Shown here piece after piece: positions 10,198-20,401 of a stretch of DNA of 64,000 nt. Numbering within the stretch: position 1 is the first letter of the stretch; each line of letters begins with the position of its first letter. The notes below the pieces were generated by a model that was given only the letters and a program-made list of their open reading frames with translations, was not told the origin of the DNA and searched no databases. Made by a program: the position numbers and the translations under genes. The DNA lies in NCBI GenBank assembly GCA_030849075.1, contig JASAOO010003449.1:1-64000 (forward strand), in the 5' to 3' direction. Source of the DNA: Zelonia costaricensis. Its lineage: Eukaryota > Euglenozoa > Kinetoplastea > Trypanosomatida > Trypanosomatidae.

Positions 10198-11848
10198 GGT
10201 CGCACGAAAAAGAGAGAGGAAAAAATGGACAGCAGAGGCGGCAAGAGGAGCTTGCACACACACAAACACACACACACACAAACACACACAAGTTACGCAC
10301 GCGCTGCCGGCCAGGCCGACACGGGAAACTAACGAGGGAAGCGTTCAGGAAAGAAGGCGCCGTGACGCACAAACAAAGACAGGTTCAAGTACTCCGGGGG
10401 TGGGTGGGGCAGCAAACAGACGCACTGAGGAAAGCGGAAACGCCAGGGGCACTCGGAGGGGGTGAGGAGGGCAAAGACGCAGAGACGGGGATGAAAACCT
10501 GAATAAAAACGAGAAGAAATCGGTCGCGAAGCACGCGAATGCAGCTGCGTCTTACTGAACCGGAGTGGGCGAGGTCGAAGAGGGTGGGGAGAGGGGAGTG
10601 GTTGGGGGGGGAGGGCACCGAGAAGGAGGATAACGGAGGGCGAAATAAGTGACTAAGACGGCGCGATTTCCTTTGTTGTGGCGCTCCTGAGCGAGTCGGC
10701 GAAGAGGGAGCGAGAGATACTGTGTGTGTGTGCGTGTGAGTTTGTGTGTGGCGGTGGTAGAGGCTTGGTGCCGACTGTGGGGAAGGCAGGCGCGCTCAGA
10801 TGAAGGTGGAACGTAATTCGAGGAGCGCGTGGGGCATGTGTCGTCCCCCCACCGATGTCACTCAGATCCCCACAGTGCTGGTGATAGCAGGAGTGGTAGC
10901 GTCTGCGAGCTGCGCCGTCTTTTCTCTTGCTCTCCTGTAGCCGCGGTAAGCCAGGGGGAGGAGGCGCGTCGGCGTGCGCGAAGCAATGCACAAGACGGGG
11001 GAGGAGATGCGGGAACGCGGGAGTGGCTCTTCCGTCTCCCTCAAGCGTCGACGGCGCTGCCGAGCACCGGCGAAGCTGCTGGTTTCTGTGGGTGCGTGCA
11101 GAAGAATCAATGGACGCGTGTGTGTGGGTGTAAGTGAGAGAGAAGCACATGGAGAGTGGTCGTCATTTCTGTTTTGTGGTTGGGGTGGGAGAGGGAGACG
11201 ATGCGCCACGGCGAGGCGGAGGACGAGAGAAGTGCTTCTAGAATCTCACGCATCTTGGGAGGGGGGGGGCCACGGGCACGCGCGGCCCTGAGACGGCGCC
11301 CCTGTTACTCTGACCTTTGATGTTGCTGTCTTTTCACTTTGACGACGCCCCCCTTGCTTTCAGTACTCGGTAGTGCCAGCGCAGGTCGACTGCGAGGCGT
11401 GGTGCGTGCTCCACCGCGTACGGAAAACAAATACGGCGGGAGCGAGAATGTGAGAAAGAACTCGCCCCACGCCACACCACACAAACACACACAGCCGCTT
11501 CCCTACAGATCAGCGACCTCCCGCGTTCATCACAGCACATCGCTGGTCCGTTAGTGCGGCAGAGAAACGCCCCCCCCCAAAAAAAAAAAAGACCAGCGGT
11601 GTCTGTGACATTGGCACCCTAGCTGCTTTCCTCGGTGCTCGCCGAAGCAGCGGCAGCGGTGACGTACACACGAAGACGGACACGAGAGGGAGGCAAAAGA
11701 AAACTAGAGCGCGCGCACACGCACAATCCCCGCACGACCAGGACACGGTGAGACAGAAGAGAACACGGCAAAGAATGTAGCACTCAGTCAATGCGATACA
11801 CATCCGAGAAGACCACGCAACACAACAGGTTAACGGCCGTTGCCTCTC

Positions 11849-11886
<38 letters not shown>

Positions 11887-12766
11887 TGCGGCTGCGTGTA
11901 CAGCTGCGGACCGGCAAAGGACATACCAGAATCACACGTTAAGTAGATGACGTTCTTTTCTTTGTGTTTGAGAGCGCGCGAAGGAAAAAAGAGTGAGAAA
12001 GGCGAAGACGGAAGGGAGAGGGGGAGGGGGAGGGGAACTGGGAAGAGAAGGGAGGTAGAGGGTTCACAGGGGGAAGAGAGAGGGGAGAAGAGCCACAATA
12101 CGTCAACATTGCATGAGCACGCACGAGACAACAACACGAAAAAAACCGAAAGGCCCCTCCCACACACACACACACATGCACATAGACACACCATTTACCG
12201 CACGTCCGTGAGGTACAACAATGCGTGCGAGGGAGAGGGGGGCAGGAGGGGTGCGAGAAGCAGACATGGCGTCTGTGCTGGTGCGAGCATCACGTGTACA
12301 CAAGAAAGCGCGTTAAAAGAAGGGGAGGGGGGGGGCGATGCACGGGCGATGCACCAGCGGTGGAGTCCATGCAAGCGTCTTGAAGGAGATGGCCGGCAAA
12401 GACAGGCACGTCCTCCGTGCCTGGACAGGAAAAAAAAGAAAAAAAGGAAAGCATGCTTGCACGTGTCAGGAGGGAGGCGCAGGGCTGCCGCTGGCCCAGA
12501 CTGAACTCACGCACCCAAGCAGTTACAGAGAGATGAGGGCACGCAGAGGGCAAGAGCAGGAGGAGGAAGGACAGGTGCGAGGACGGCGTTTCTGGCGGCG
12601 CAGTTGACGAGAGTTGCGACCAAACACAGACACATCCGCCGCTGCGCGTGTCACCTACTCCCTGTCCCCGCGTCTTGATTTCTGGTGTTGGAGGTTGAGA
12701 CGGGGAGGGGGTCGGAGGGGCACGCGGGTGTCCCTCGCCTCCCGCGTCACTCCTACGTGGTGGCGC
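10198..12766. other. 2.6-kb gene-free gap with dinucleotide tracts
   Basis: No supportable gene. It contains (CA)n near 10255-10290, (TG)n at 11854-11882, (CA)n near 12162-12176, an A-run near 11579-11590 and many G/A runs. Open frames here are His/Thr, Cys/Val or Pro/Leu-rich translations of these repeats. Confidence 0.55.
11854..11882. repeat. (TG)n microsatellite
   Basis: An uninterrupted run of about 14 TG units in the gap between the hydroxyacid dehydrogenase and cullin-like genes. Confidence 0.95.
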
Positions 12767-13753
12767 TCAGAGCGGGTGGGCCGCCAGTGCCTTGTCGATA
12801 AAGGAGCGGATGACGTCGCAGGAGTGGTGGAAGCCCGCCTTCTCCTGCTCCGTCAGCTCGAGCTCAATGATGTCCTCGACCCCCGCCGCACCGATCACCA
12901 CCGGCACGGACGCGAAGAGGCCGGACTCGCCGTACTCGCCATTCAGCATCACCGAGCACGGCAGGACGCGCCGGTCGTTGTGGAAGACAGACTTAATGAT
13001 CGTCGCAGCCGCCGTGCCAATGCCGAACTCGGTCGAGCCCTTGCCAATCAAGACGTGGTAGCCGCGGCGATGCACCTCATCCTGCAGCGCGTCCCGGTCG
13101 AAGCTGGGGTAGCGCTCCGGGTTCTCGCGCTGCAGCTGGTCCAGCAGCTTGTTGCCGATGCGAACGTTCGACCAGGCCACGATGCAGCTGTCGCCGTGCT
13201 CGCCAAGCATCATGGCTGTCTGCATGGACGCCGGCGACACGTTGTTCTTGAGCTCACGCGTCAACAGCGCCTGCAGACGGGCCGAGTCGAGGCAGGTGCC
13301 CGTGCAGATCACGCGCTTCGGCGGCAGACCCAGCGCCCGCTGCATGTACGCGGCCACAACGTCGGCAGGGTTGGAGATGCAAATTAGCACACCAGTGAAG
13401 GTGGGCACGACGTGCTCCTTCAGGATGCCAACGATATTCGAGATCACCTCCATGGTGCGCGGCAGCGTGTCGAGCCGGGACTCGCCCGGCTGCGGCAGCG
13501 GGCCAGCCGACAGCACAATCGCGTCGCAGCCCGTGAGGTCGGCGACGGTGCACCACTTCAGCTCGACGCGGTGGGGCATGTACGTGACGGAGTCCTGGAT
13601 GTCGATGGCCTGTGCGCGGGCGATGTCCTGATTGATGTCCGCAAAGAAGATCTCGTCCGCGATGCCCTGCACCGCGAGCGAGTAGCCGACGTGCGAGCCG
13701 ACGTGGCCGTTGCCGATAATGCCCACGCGGCGCGGCTTCACGATTTGAGCCAT
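12767..13753 (-). CDS. L-lactate/2-hydroxyacid dehydrogenase (LDH/HicDH-like)
   Basis: A 328-residue NAD-dependent dehydrogenase of the LDH/MDH superfamily, interconverting 2-oxo and L-2-hydroxy acids. The Rossmann motif GNGHVG is at 14-19 and Asp39 (FADI) suggests NAD over NADP. The catalytic set is present: Arg93 (LDH Arg109), Asp156 and Arg159 in CLDSARL, and His186 in GEHGDS. The specificity loop reads AGPLPQPGESR; the residue at LDH position 102 appears to be Pro87, neither the Gln of LDH nor the Arg of MDH, so the substrate may be a bulkier oxo acid. ISNPADVVAAY and the C-terminal half recall bacterial LDH and L-2-hydroxyisocaproate dehydrogenase rather than eukaryotic cytosolic MDH. 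I see no glycosomal or mitochondrial signal, so it is probably cytosolic. The start is at MAQIVKPRRVGIIG; the frame to 13951 is repeat-derived. Confidence 0.9.
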   Translation of the reverse strand: MAQIVKPRRVGIIGNGHVGSHVGYSLAVQGIADEIFFADINQDIARAQAIDIQDSVTYMPHRVELKWCTVADLTGCDAIVLSAGPLPQPGESRLDTLPRTMEVISNIVGILKEHVVPTFTGVLICISNPADVVAAYMQRALGLPPKRVICTGTCLDSARLQALLTRELKNNVSPASMQTAMMLGEHGDSCIVAWSNVRIGNKLLDQLQRENPERYPSFDRDALQDEVHRRGYHVLIGKGSTEFGIGTAAATIIKSVFHNDRRVLPCSVMLNGEYGESGLFASVPVVIGAAGVEDIIELELTEQEKAGFHHSCDVIRSFIDKALAAHPL

Positions 13754-14641
13754 GGCAGAGGCGATCGGTATGGGGAGGGGGAGGCGGCAGGGTGGTGGGG
13801 GAGGGAGGGAGGGAAGTAGTGTGAGAGTGTGGCGCACGGGGGACTGCGTGATGGCGGCAGAGGAAGGTTCGCGGGTGTTGCAAGGGTGAGGTCGCGTGTG
13901 CCTGTGTGCGTGCGTGTGTGTGAAGCAAACTGTGCTGGCTGGCGCGGCCAAGTCAGCCGATGCAGAGGAGAGGAGATCGCGGGAATGGCGGAGCGGCGAC
14001 GGGACAGTAAAAAAAGAAAAAAAATGAAGGGCTCAATTGATGGTAGAAAGAGGAACCGTCATGATGGCAGCGCGATGCTTGCGCGTCGGTTGGCGTCCTT
14101 CAGATCGCCGCGGGGTGGATGTGTCGCACCCGTTGCACCCCCCCGAACCTGCGACACACCCAATGCTGAGCGCACCACGGCGCTTTAGGTGCACAGGAAC
14201 TGCGTGCGCGACCAACGAGCAGATACGTTAAAAGAGCAGTTGTGCGCGCAGCGTGCCTCTCGCGGATGCACGTGACTCTCGCTGGCCTCGCTGCACCTCC
14301 CTTTTCCTCATCTCGATCACCACGTGGTAAAGTGTTTGAAGTGAGTGCCCCTGTGTGCGTGTGCGCTGCGCCACCCGCAGCAGCTGCAGCAAAGCATGCG
14401 TCTTGCGCAATGCACCAAGGCTGTTGTACATCGTTCTTCAGAGTGACAGCGGCGTGGGCGCAAGGATGGACCACAAGGAGGGGAGGGGGCGAGCACGGAC
14501 ATGCACACGTACACGACAAGCACATGCAGGCGGTATGCATGAGCTAAACACGGGCAGTGGAAAAGAGAAAAAACCAAAGCCCGATCCTTGCTGTCGTCTG
14601 TGCCACCACAGGAGCCGCCTCTTCTTCTTTCCGCAGCGTGC
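13754..14641. other. Intergenic
   Basis: This 888-bp gap separates the EF-hand protein stop from the hydroxyacid dehydrogenase start. It has polypurine runs and a short A-run near 14010-14022. No gene is supportable. Confidence 0.6.
13844..13866 (-). promoter_or_regulatory. Putative spliced-leader acceptor, hydroxyacid dehydrogenase
   Basis: On the minus strand a pyrimidine-rich CCTTCCTCTGCCGCC is followed by ATCACGCAG (AG at 13845-13844). This would give a ~90-nt 5' UTR. A second, stronger C/T run at 13775-13814 has no AG before the ATG. Confidence 0.35.
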
Positions 14642-15658
14642 TCACATGTTCATGCCGGTGGCGGCGCTAGACTTGTGCGGGCCGGCCATCTTGGCGAAGT
14701 ACTTGCCACACAACCCGTGATACTGGTTGCCGTACTGCTTCCCCTCGAACGTCTTCACCTTCCAGTGATGAATCTTGCGGCACTCCTCGCGGACGCCGTG
14801 GCCGTAGTTCGAGCTCGTCTTCTTGTACATGGGGTTCACGACAACCCGCGATGGAATCCACGTCGTGCCACGCGCCGTGGCGGTTGTGTGCTCGCAAATG
14901 AACTGCTGCAGCCCGGGCGGCAGCGCCTCGACGTCGACGCGGGTTGAGATGATGCCCTCGACGCCGCAGTACTTGCCTTCCGCGTACTCCCACGTGAAGT
15001 CGTACCAGCGCTGCACCGACACGCGCGGCGCCACGTACTGGACAGCCATGCCGGTCAGCTCCTCCGGGTACGCAAAGTAGCCCTGGAGCTCGTCCGGCAG
15101 GTCACCGCGGGCGAAGGTGGGGCGCACCATGTCCTTGATCGCCCGCAGCACGAAGAGGTCGTCGATAGAGACGCCGCCGCCGCTGCCTGTGGCCGCCGCG
15201 GTCCCGCTACTCGACGCCGCCTCGCGCCGCTCCACCCACACCAGCGTCATCGGCGTCGCGGCATACAGGCCGGTTGGCGGCTGCGCAATGGGGAAGGCTG
15301 GGCGCACGCCGGTGGGCAGCAGCACATCGCCCAGTCGCCAGAGACCCATGATCGTCTTCTCCGTGAAGGCGGCCACGTCGCCGACCTGCTCGTCGTACGC
15401 CTCGTCGGCGATCTTCTCGTGGTACGCGAGGAACTCGTCGAAGGTGACGCTGCCGTCGTGGTCGGCCGCACACGCGCCGAAGTGGTAGTCCAGCGTGTCA
15501 CGTGCGGCGGAGGGCGCCATGCTGCCCTCCTTCACCCGCGGGTGCTCGTGTGCGAAGTAGCGCTTCTTGATCTCGACGAGCGGGATGAGGCCGGTGCTGT
15601 CGGGGTCCATGGACTGGAAGGCCACCGCCACCAGGTGGTACTGACTCTCACTCAGCAT
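14642..15658 (-). CDS. EF-hand protein, possibly flagellar
   Basis: A 338-residue protein with an N-terminal EF-hand pair. Loop 1 (residues 18-29, DPDSTGLIPLVE) has all canonical Ca2+ ligands. Loop 2 (64-75) keeps Asp66, Asp68, Gly69 and Glu75 but has Ala at position 1, so binding may be weak. A short Ser/Gly-rich linker (about 150-163) leads to a C-terminal ~170 residues I do not recognise. That part has a KKTSSNYG segment and many aromatic, Gly and Lys residues, reminiscent of short motifs in axonemal microtubule-associated proteins; this is only a hint. There is no signal peptide or membrane segment. The first Met of the frame is a natural start. A calcyphosin-like annotation would also be reasonable. 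Confidence 0.8.
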   Translation of the reverse strand: MLSESQYHLVAVAFQSMDPDSTGLIPLVEIKKRYFAHEHPRVKEGSMAPSAARDTLDYHFGACAADHDGSVTFDEFLAYHEKIADEAYDEQVGDVAAFTEKTIMGLWRLGDVLLPTGVRPAFPIAQPPTGLYAATPMTLVWVERREAASSSGTAAATGSGGGVSIDDLFVLRAIKDMVRPTFARGDLPDELQGYFAYPEELTGMAVQYVAPRVSVQRWYDFTWEYAEGKYCGVEGIISTRVDVEALPPGLQQFICEHTTATARGTTWIPSRVVVNPMYKKTSSNYGHGVREECRKIHHWKVKTFEGKQYGNQYHGLCGKYFAKMAGPHKSSAATGMNM

Positions 15659-17917
15659 GGTGGCAGCGTTCGGGTCTGTGCTGGTCTAGGTGTTTGCCTG
15701 TGCCTGTGTGCGTGTTTAGGGCCTGGGTGCGAGAGTGCCTGCGACGGTGCGCCTTCGAGTACAATGACGCAGTTGCGGACAACACCGGATGAGGGGGGGG
15801 GAGTGGGCTGGGACGGTGGAGGTGCTGTCGCCGGGCAGCCACGGAGGGAAAGAGAAGAGAAAGGAGCAAAGACAGAGTCGATACAGGAAGTGGAGGGAAG
15901 GGAACGGGGAACGGGGGAAAGGCAGTGGAGGGGGGAGGGCGAGCGATCATGGCATACAGCAGTGCGTGACCTCATCCGCAACTCGCGCTCCACCGCCCCG
16001 CCACCAACGCGCACTGTGGCCATGAGCTACCCCCCGCCCCCGCCATTTATGTTCTGCGTCGAATGAGGAAGAGCACCACTTTAGCATCCCTGTGCTCACA
16101 GCAGTCATGACACTTCAATCCGTGCCGACCACGCAGAAGAAGTGGGACGGGGTAGCTGATAGGGAAGACAGAGGAGCGCTCCGCGCGGGACACCTAAGCA
16201 TCAACGGCGGGAGAGGGCGTGCAGCGGGGCCACACCGCCATGAGTGTCCTCACGTGTTTTCCGGCCCCCCTCCCCCAATCCACCAAGCGACCCTTCCGCT
16301 GGTGCCCACGGAGGCCCATCTCCGTACTCGCCTCGCTTCTTCTACAGATGCGCCTTTCGCTTTTTTTTTTGTTTTCCCCCATTTGGAGCGCCTGAAGCCA
16401 TTCTTTTCCACTTTTCCTTTTTGCACGTTTCATGGCGACGGCACGTATCACAACAAGAAAAACGAAAAAAAAAAACAGTATCGCACACACATACACACAC
16501 GTGCAGGGCGAGGAAAACAGAAATCGACTTCCAAATGTACGTTCACGACGTTTCTTTCCCTGTTTGTTCTTCTCCTTCACACCTTCTCATTTGCGTCGCT
16601 GATGGGGAGGACGGGGCGGCGGCACCACCGCACGAGCGCCCCGCCCCCACGGTGAGCGGGGACCGCAAAGTTACACACATACATATGCAGAGGGAGAGAG
16701 AGAGAGCACCGCCACATCAACGTTCGCGTACTGGCTTTCGTGTTTCATTGGCGTAAGCGTGTGGGCGCGTGGACGTGTTGCCAGGTGTGACCTGGATGGA
16801 GGAGCGAGGGGCACGCGACCGCAGTCGACGGAGGGGAATTCATATGTGAAAGGATCAGGGGGACAGGGGCGTCAGGCGCATGTGTTTTGAGATCCGCTAA
16901 GGCATCATCGCACAGCGTCGCACAAACACACACGGTGAATCACACAAATTCCCCAGCCCTCCCGGAAGATGAAGAAGCGACACGACGAGAACGCCCACAC
17001 GTGCCGGAGCATCCCGCAGCCATACACACACACACACGCACACGCGTAAAACAGCCCAAAAGAGCATTGCGTTGAAGGCCTTACGAGAGGGGGGGGGGTG
17101 TACCACAACCCAAGCGGCGGCACTTCATTACAAGAAAGCCGCACCTAATCGTCTCACAAAGACGACACTGCCACGCCAACGCACTGGCCACAGACACAGA
17201 TTGAAAGCTACCGGTGCGGTGCGCACGCCACCCGTGTCCGCCACTCCCCCTTGGCTCAGAAACGGCGAGCTGAATCCTGTTTTACGACTGCGGCATCGCC
17301 GCCCTAGCACAACACACAAGCACATGCACACCGCACAGTCCGCCCAAAGAAAAAGAAGAAAACCGAGCGCGACCGGCCACAGTCCAACCGTAACCGAGTC
17401 GAACCGCGCCCTGCCTTGCACTCTGTACAGAGATGAGGTGGGCATGGGATTGGTCGGGCACAAGAAAAGAAAAACAAGAGAGGAGCGCCAACAGATGGAC
17501 AACCGCCATTAACTATTCTCCACCGTTTGCGAACACCCACGTGCAGGACGAGGCGGTGAAAAGACCTGAAACAAGCATGCACACGGCTCGTGATCTCGTC
17601 CTCCGCGTCGACCTGTACAAGTACGAGCAGGGGGGGGGGGAGGGAAACATGACAGGGACGCGGTCAAGGGCCCACGAGGCGTGTCCGCGGCTCTTCGGTG
17701 CTTTCCGCCGGCGAGGTCGTGCAGGACGCGGACATCATGACTCGAAGAAGACACTCGTCGAAGAGCACGAGAGCTAGCAAAAAGAAGCAAAAACAGAAAA
17801 AAGAGCAACAACACAGAGCATCAAATGCCTAGCAAAGAAGCAGAAATCTCTGTGCGTGTGTGTGTGCCAGCCATAGGACGACAGCTCTTTCTGTTTTCCA
17901 GCTCACACCCACGCACG
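15659..17917. other. 2.3-kb gene-free gap
   Basis: No supportable gene between the sterol methyltransferase stop and the EF-hand protein start. It contains polypurine runs (15785-15945), T- and A-runs near 16356-16370 and 16455-16470, and a (CA)n tract near 17026-17044. Confidence 0.55.
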
Positions 17918-18979
17918 TTACTGCGGCTTCACCGGCTTGCGGGCGCGGACGTAGAAGGCGGGGGTGAAGATGCCGAGCTGGCCGCCAATCGCCAGGCTGT
18001 CCGCCGCCTCCTCCAGAATCTCCGTCGCCTTGTAGGTGCCCTTCGGGGCAAGGTGGAAGAACTCAAGCACGCGGCACATGATGTTGGTGAAAACACGGCC
18101 GATCGGGGTGGAGCGCAGACCCTGCACGGACGAGTAGCTGCCAAGCAGCGGCTGGTACCACGCGATGTTCTTGATGGTGCTGGACTCGAACTGCTCAATC
18201 ACGTCGATCGCCTCCTCCACCTCAAAGCCGGACTGCTTGATGTACTCAATTACTTGCTTGCACGTCTCCATCTCCGGCAGACCGTCACCGAGCTCGATGC
18301 GGTGCTTGATGCGGCGGTGGTACTCGTCGGCCGGGTTGTACTTGTCCGTCATGCACCACTCGTACACGACGAAGCAGGAGCCGGGCTTGATGACGCGGCA
18401 GATCTCGCTGTAGCACTTGACCTTGTCCTTTGCGTGGCACGTCGCCTCGATCGCGTAGGCGCCGTCGAAGGTGTTGTCGGCGAAGGCCATGTTGCAGAAG
18501 TCGGTCTTGGCGTAGTCGATCTTGTGGCTCATGCCGGCGCGAGCGTCGTGGCGGCGCGCGCGGCTGATCTGGTACTCGTTGTTGTTGACGCCGGTGACGT
18601 TGCAGCGGGTGAGGCGCACCATGTTGCGCGCCGGGCCGCCAACGCCGCAGCCGAGGTCGACGACGTGGTCACCCTCCATGAAGCCGCCGCGCGCGGCGAG
18701 GAAGTGCTCGTGGCGGGCGATGGACTCGTAGAAGGTCTCGTTGGCGTAGCGCGGCGCGAAGTGGAAGTTCTGGCCCCAGCCGTACTCGTAGAAGTCCGTC
18801 ACCAGGTCGTAGTACTCGTTCACCATGGTTGTCGTGGCGGCCTTGCGCTCCTCGAGGCTGGCCTTCTCGAAGCGGTCGCGGAAGCGGTCGGCGGCGGCGT
18901 TGACATCCTCGTTCGTCTCGCCCTTGTTGCGGCGGCGAATCAGGTTCGTCGGCACAGCCTCGCGGGCACCAGCGGACAT
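17918..18979 (-). CDS. SMT: Sterol 24-C-methyltransferase
   Basis: A 353-residue enzyme, the usual Leishmania length, that transfers methyl from S-adenosylmethionine to C24 of the sterol side chain in ergosterol-type sterol synthesis. The sterol-binding signature FYEYGWGQNFHF begins near residue 63, and SAM motif I, VVDLGCGVGG, is at about 106-115. The C-terminal half matches the sterol methyltransferase C-terminal domain. The start was set at MSAGAREAVPTNLI; the longer open frame runs through a duplicated 81-bp segment and the ambiguous base at 19104 and is not coding. From memory Leishmania carries two tandem copies; only one is present here. It is a recognised antifungal-type drug target in trypanosomatids. 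Confidence 0.96.
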   Translation of the reverse strand: MSAGAREAVPTNLIRRRNKGETNEDVNAAADRFRDRFEKASLEERKAATTTMVNEYYDLVTDFYEYGWGQNFHFAPRYANETFYESIARHEHFLAARGGFMEGDHVVDLGCGVGGPARNMVRLTRCNVTGVNNNEYQISRARRHDARAGMSHKIDYAKTDFCNMAFADNTFDGAYAIEATCHAKDKVKCYSEICRVIKPGSCFVVYEWCMTDKYNPADEYHRRIKHRIELGDGLPEMETCKQVIEYIKQSGFEVEEAIDVIEQFESSTIKNIAWYQPLLGSYSSVQGLRSTPIGRVFTNIMCRVLEFFHLAPKGTYKATEILEEAADSLAIGGQLGIFTPAFYVRARKPVKPQ

Positions 18980-19022
18980 GGTGACGAAAGGGGGGAGGAG
19001 AAGGGGGGCGGGGGCGGTGAGG

Positions 19023-19185
19023 GGCGAGGAGGCCTGCAGATTTGAGCTTTGGCTTTGTCTTTGGTGGTGGCGCTCGTTTGTCCGTCTGTGAGGGGGGGGG
19101 TGGNGGCGAGGAGGCCTGCAGATTTGAGCTTTGGCTTTGTCTTTGGTGGTGGCGCTCGTTTGTCCGTCTGTGAGGGGGGGGGTGG
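19023..19185. repeat. 81-bp perfect direct repeat flanking a single N
   Basis: Positions 19023-19103 recur exactly at 19105-19185, with only the ambiguous base 19104 between them. The unit includes the likely SMT polypyrimidine tract. The arrangement suggests an unmerged contig overlap rather than a biological duplication. Confidence 0.9.
19086..19103 (-). promoter_or_regulatory. Putative SMT spliced-leader acceptor
   Basis: The minus strand reads a C-rich run followed by TCACAG (AG at 19087-19086), giving a ~106-nt 5' UTR. The same element recurs in the second repeat copy, which may be artefactual. Confidence 0.35.
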
Positions 19186-20401
19186 GCGGCGGCAGTGACT
19201 TAGAAATAAGACGGAAAAAAGGAGCGCGGGAAAGCAAGGAGGAGGCAGAAAAGCAATACAAGACAGAAATAAGAAAAGGGGCGAGAAAGCTGGTGAGATG
19301 ACTTTATAATGACAAGACTGATGAGGGGAACTCTTTAGGGGGCGAAGGTGAGAGAGGGGTGGGGGCGGGCGGGTAAGTGCGGCAACGAGCCAGGAGGCAA
19401 AGGTGAGAGTGGAAGAAAGGGGGAGGGGAGTGGGGCGTGAAGATGGCAGGGCGCAGTGGGTGCATGAAGAGAGCCACGCACACGCGGCGTTGGTCACGCC
19501 ATCGCGAGTGCCGCTTCATCTTGACCGAATCAAGGCGGCACGCACCGGACGCGCGATCGAAGGCGCCGTGCTTCGCACAGGATAGCGGCGGGGCCCCGTC
19601 CGACTACGGGACGGCGGGGGGGGGGGCAGCAGTTTCCGGTTTCCCCACATTGGGTTGCTACTCGTGCGTGTGGCTTTCAAGTTGCCCCTCGGCTTTGCTG
19701 CCGTTAAAGATGAAGACGCAAGTTGACGGCATCGCTGCCACGGGCTTCCCCGCAGTGCCTGCGCTCCTCGCATGGGCTCTTTTCCCCCCTCCATCATTTT
19801 CCCGGCGTCTTGTGTGTGTGTTGGAGGGGGGGTGGCGGCGACCGAACCCCCCTTCCCCAAGCAAACAGGCACCGCGGCCTGAGTCGGGGGTGTGCGGCCG
19901 GCGGAGGAGGAGGAGGAGCACCAGGAGAGAGGAAAGAAAACTGGTGAATGCTGTTTTGAAGTCGCTAGAGTCGCCGACCCTGACGCCTTCACAAATGGCA
20001 TCTGGCTGGGCAGAGCCCTGGTCAGGACGCGGGGCGAGTGTTCTTGTTGGGTTCACCGCAGCACCGCAGCGGCTCGTCATACCTTTGGCCCACCGGAAGT
20101 GAAAAGAAGAATCGCGAGAGGCGACAATGCAGGTGGCGCTTGACGGTGCTACCGCTTCACCTTTCGGTCTATCAAGGCCGCAAGGAGATGCGGCGAACAG
20201 AGGAGGGGGAGAGAGAGGATGCAGCGTGGGCTCGCTGCAGAGAGATGGGCAGCTTGCCGGGCGAAGGTTCTATTGAGCAGGCCTCAAGGGCCGCAGGCGA
20301 GTGTCTGCAAGGCAAGCACAAGCAGACAGTTTTCACGTGTCGCATCGGGGAGCGCAATGCCCTCAGCGTCCAAGTCTTCACACCCCCGGGGGCCTTCGTC
20401 G

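Larger units (their letters stand above)
18980..20401. other. Intergenic with 81-bp duplication and ambiguous base
   Basis: This 1.4-kb gap separates the JGT stop from the SMT start. It holds the direct repeat around N19104 and several polypurine runs. The frames here have no recognisable domain. Confidence 0.6.

Noticed and set aside
10198..10287. Upstream start for the cullin-like gene
   Set aside because: The added residues (Cys/Val repeats) come from a (GT)n tract, and similar repeat-derived extensions precede several other genes here.
17390..17412. tRNA-like B box (GGTTCGACTC on the minus strand)
   Set aside because: The flanks do not form a T-stem, and no A box or acceptor pairing is present at the right distance.
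18980..19261. 94-residue N-terminal extension of sterol methyltransferase
   Set aside because: It runs across the ambiguous base and the duplicated 81-bp segment; the enzyme from 18979 already has the family's usual 353 residues.
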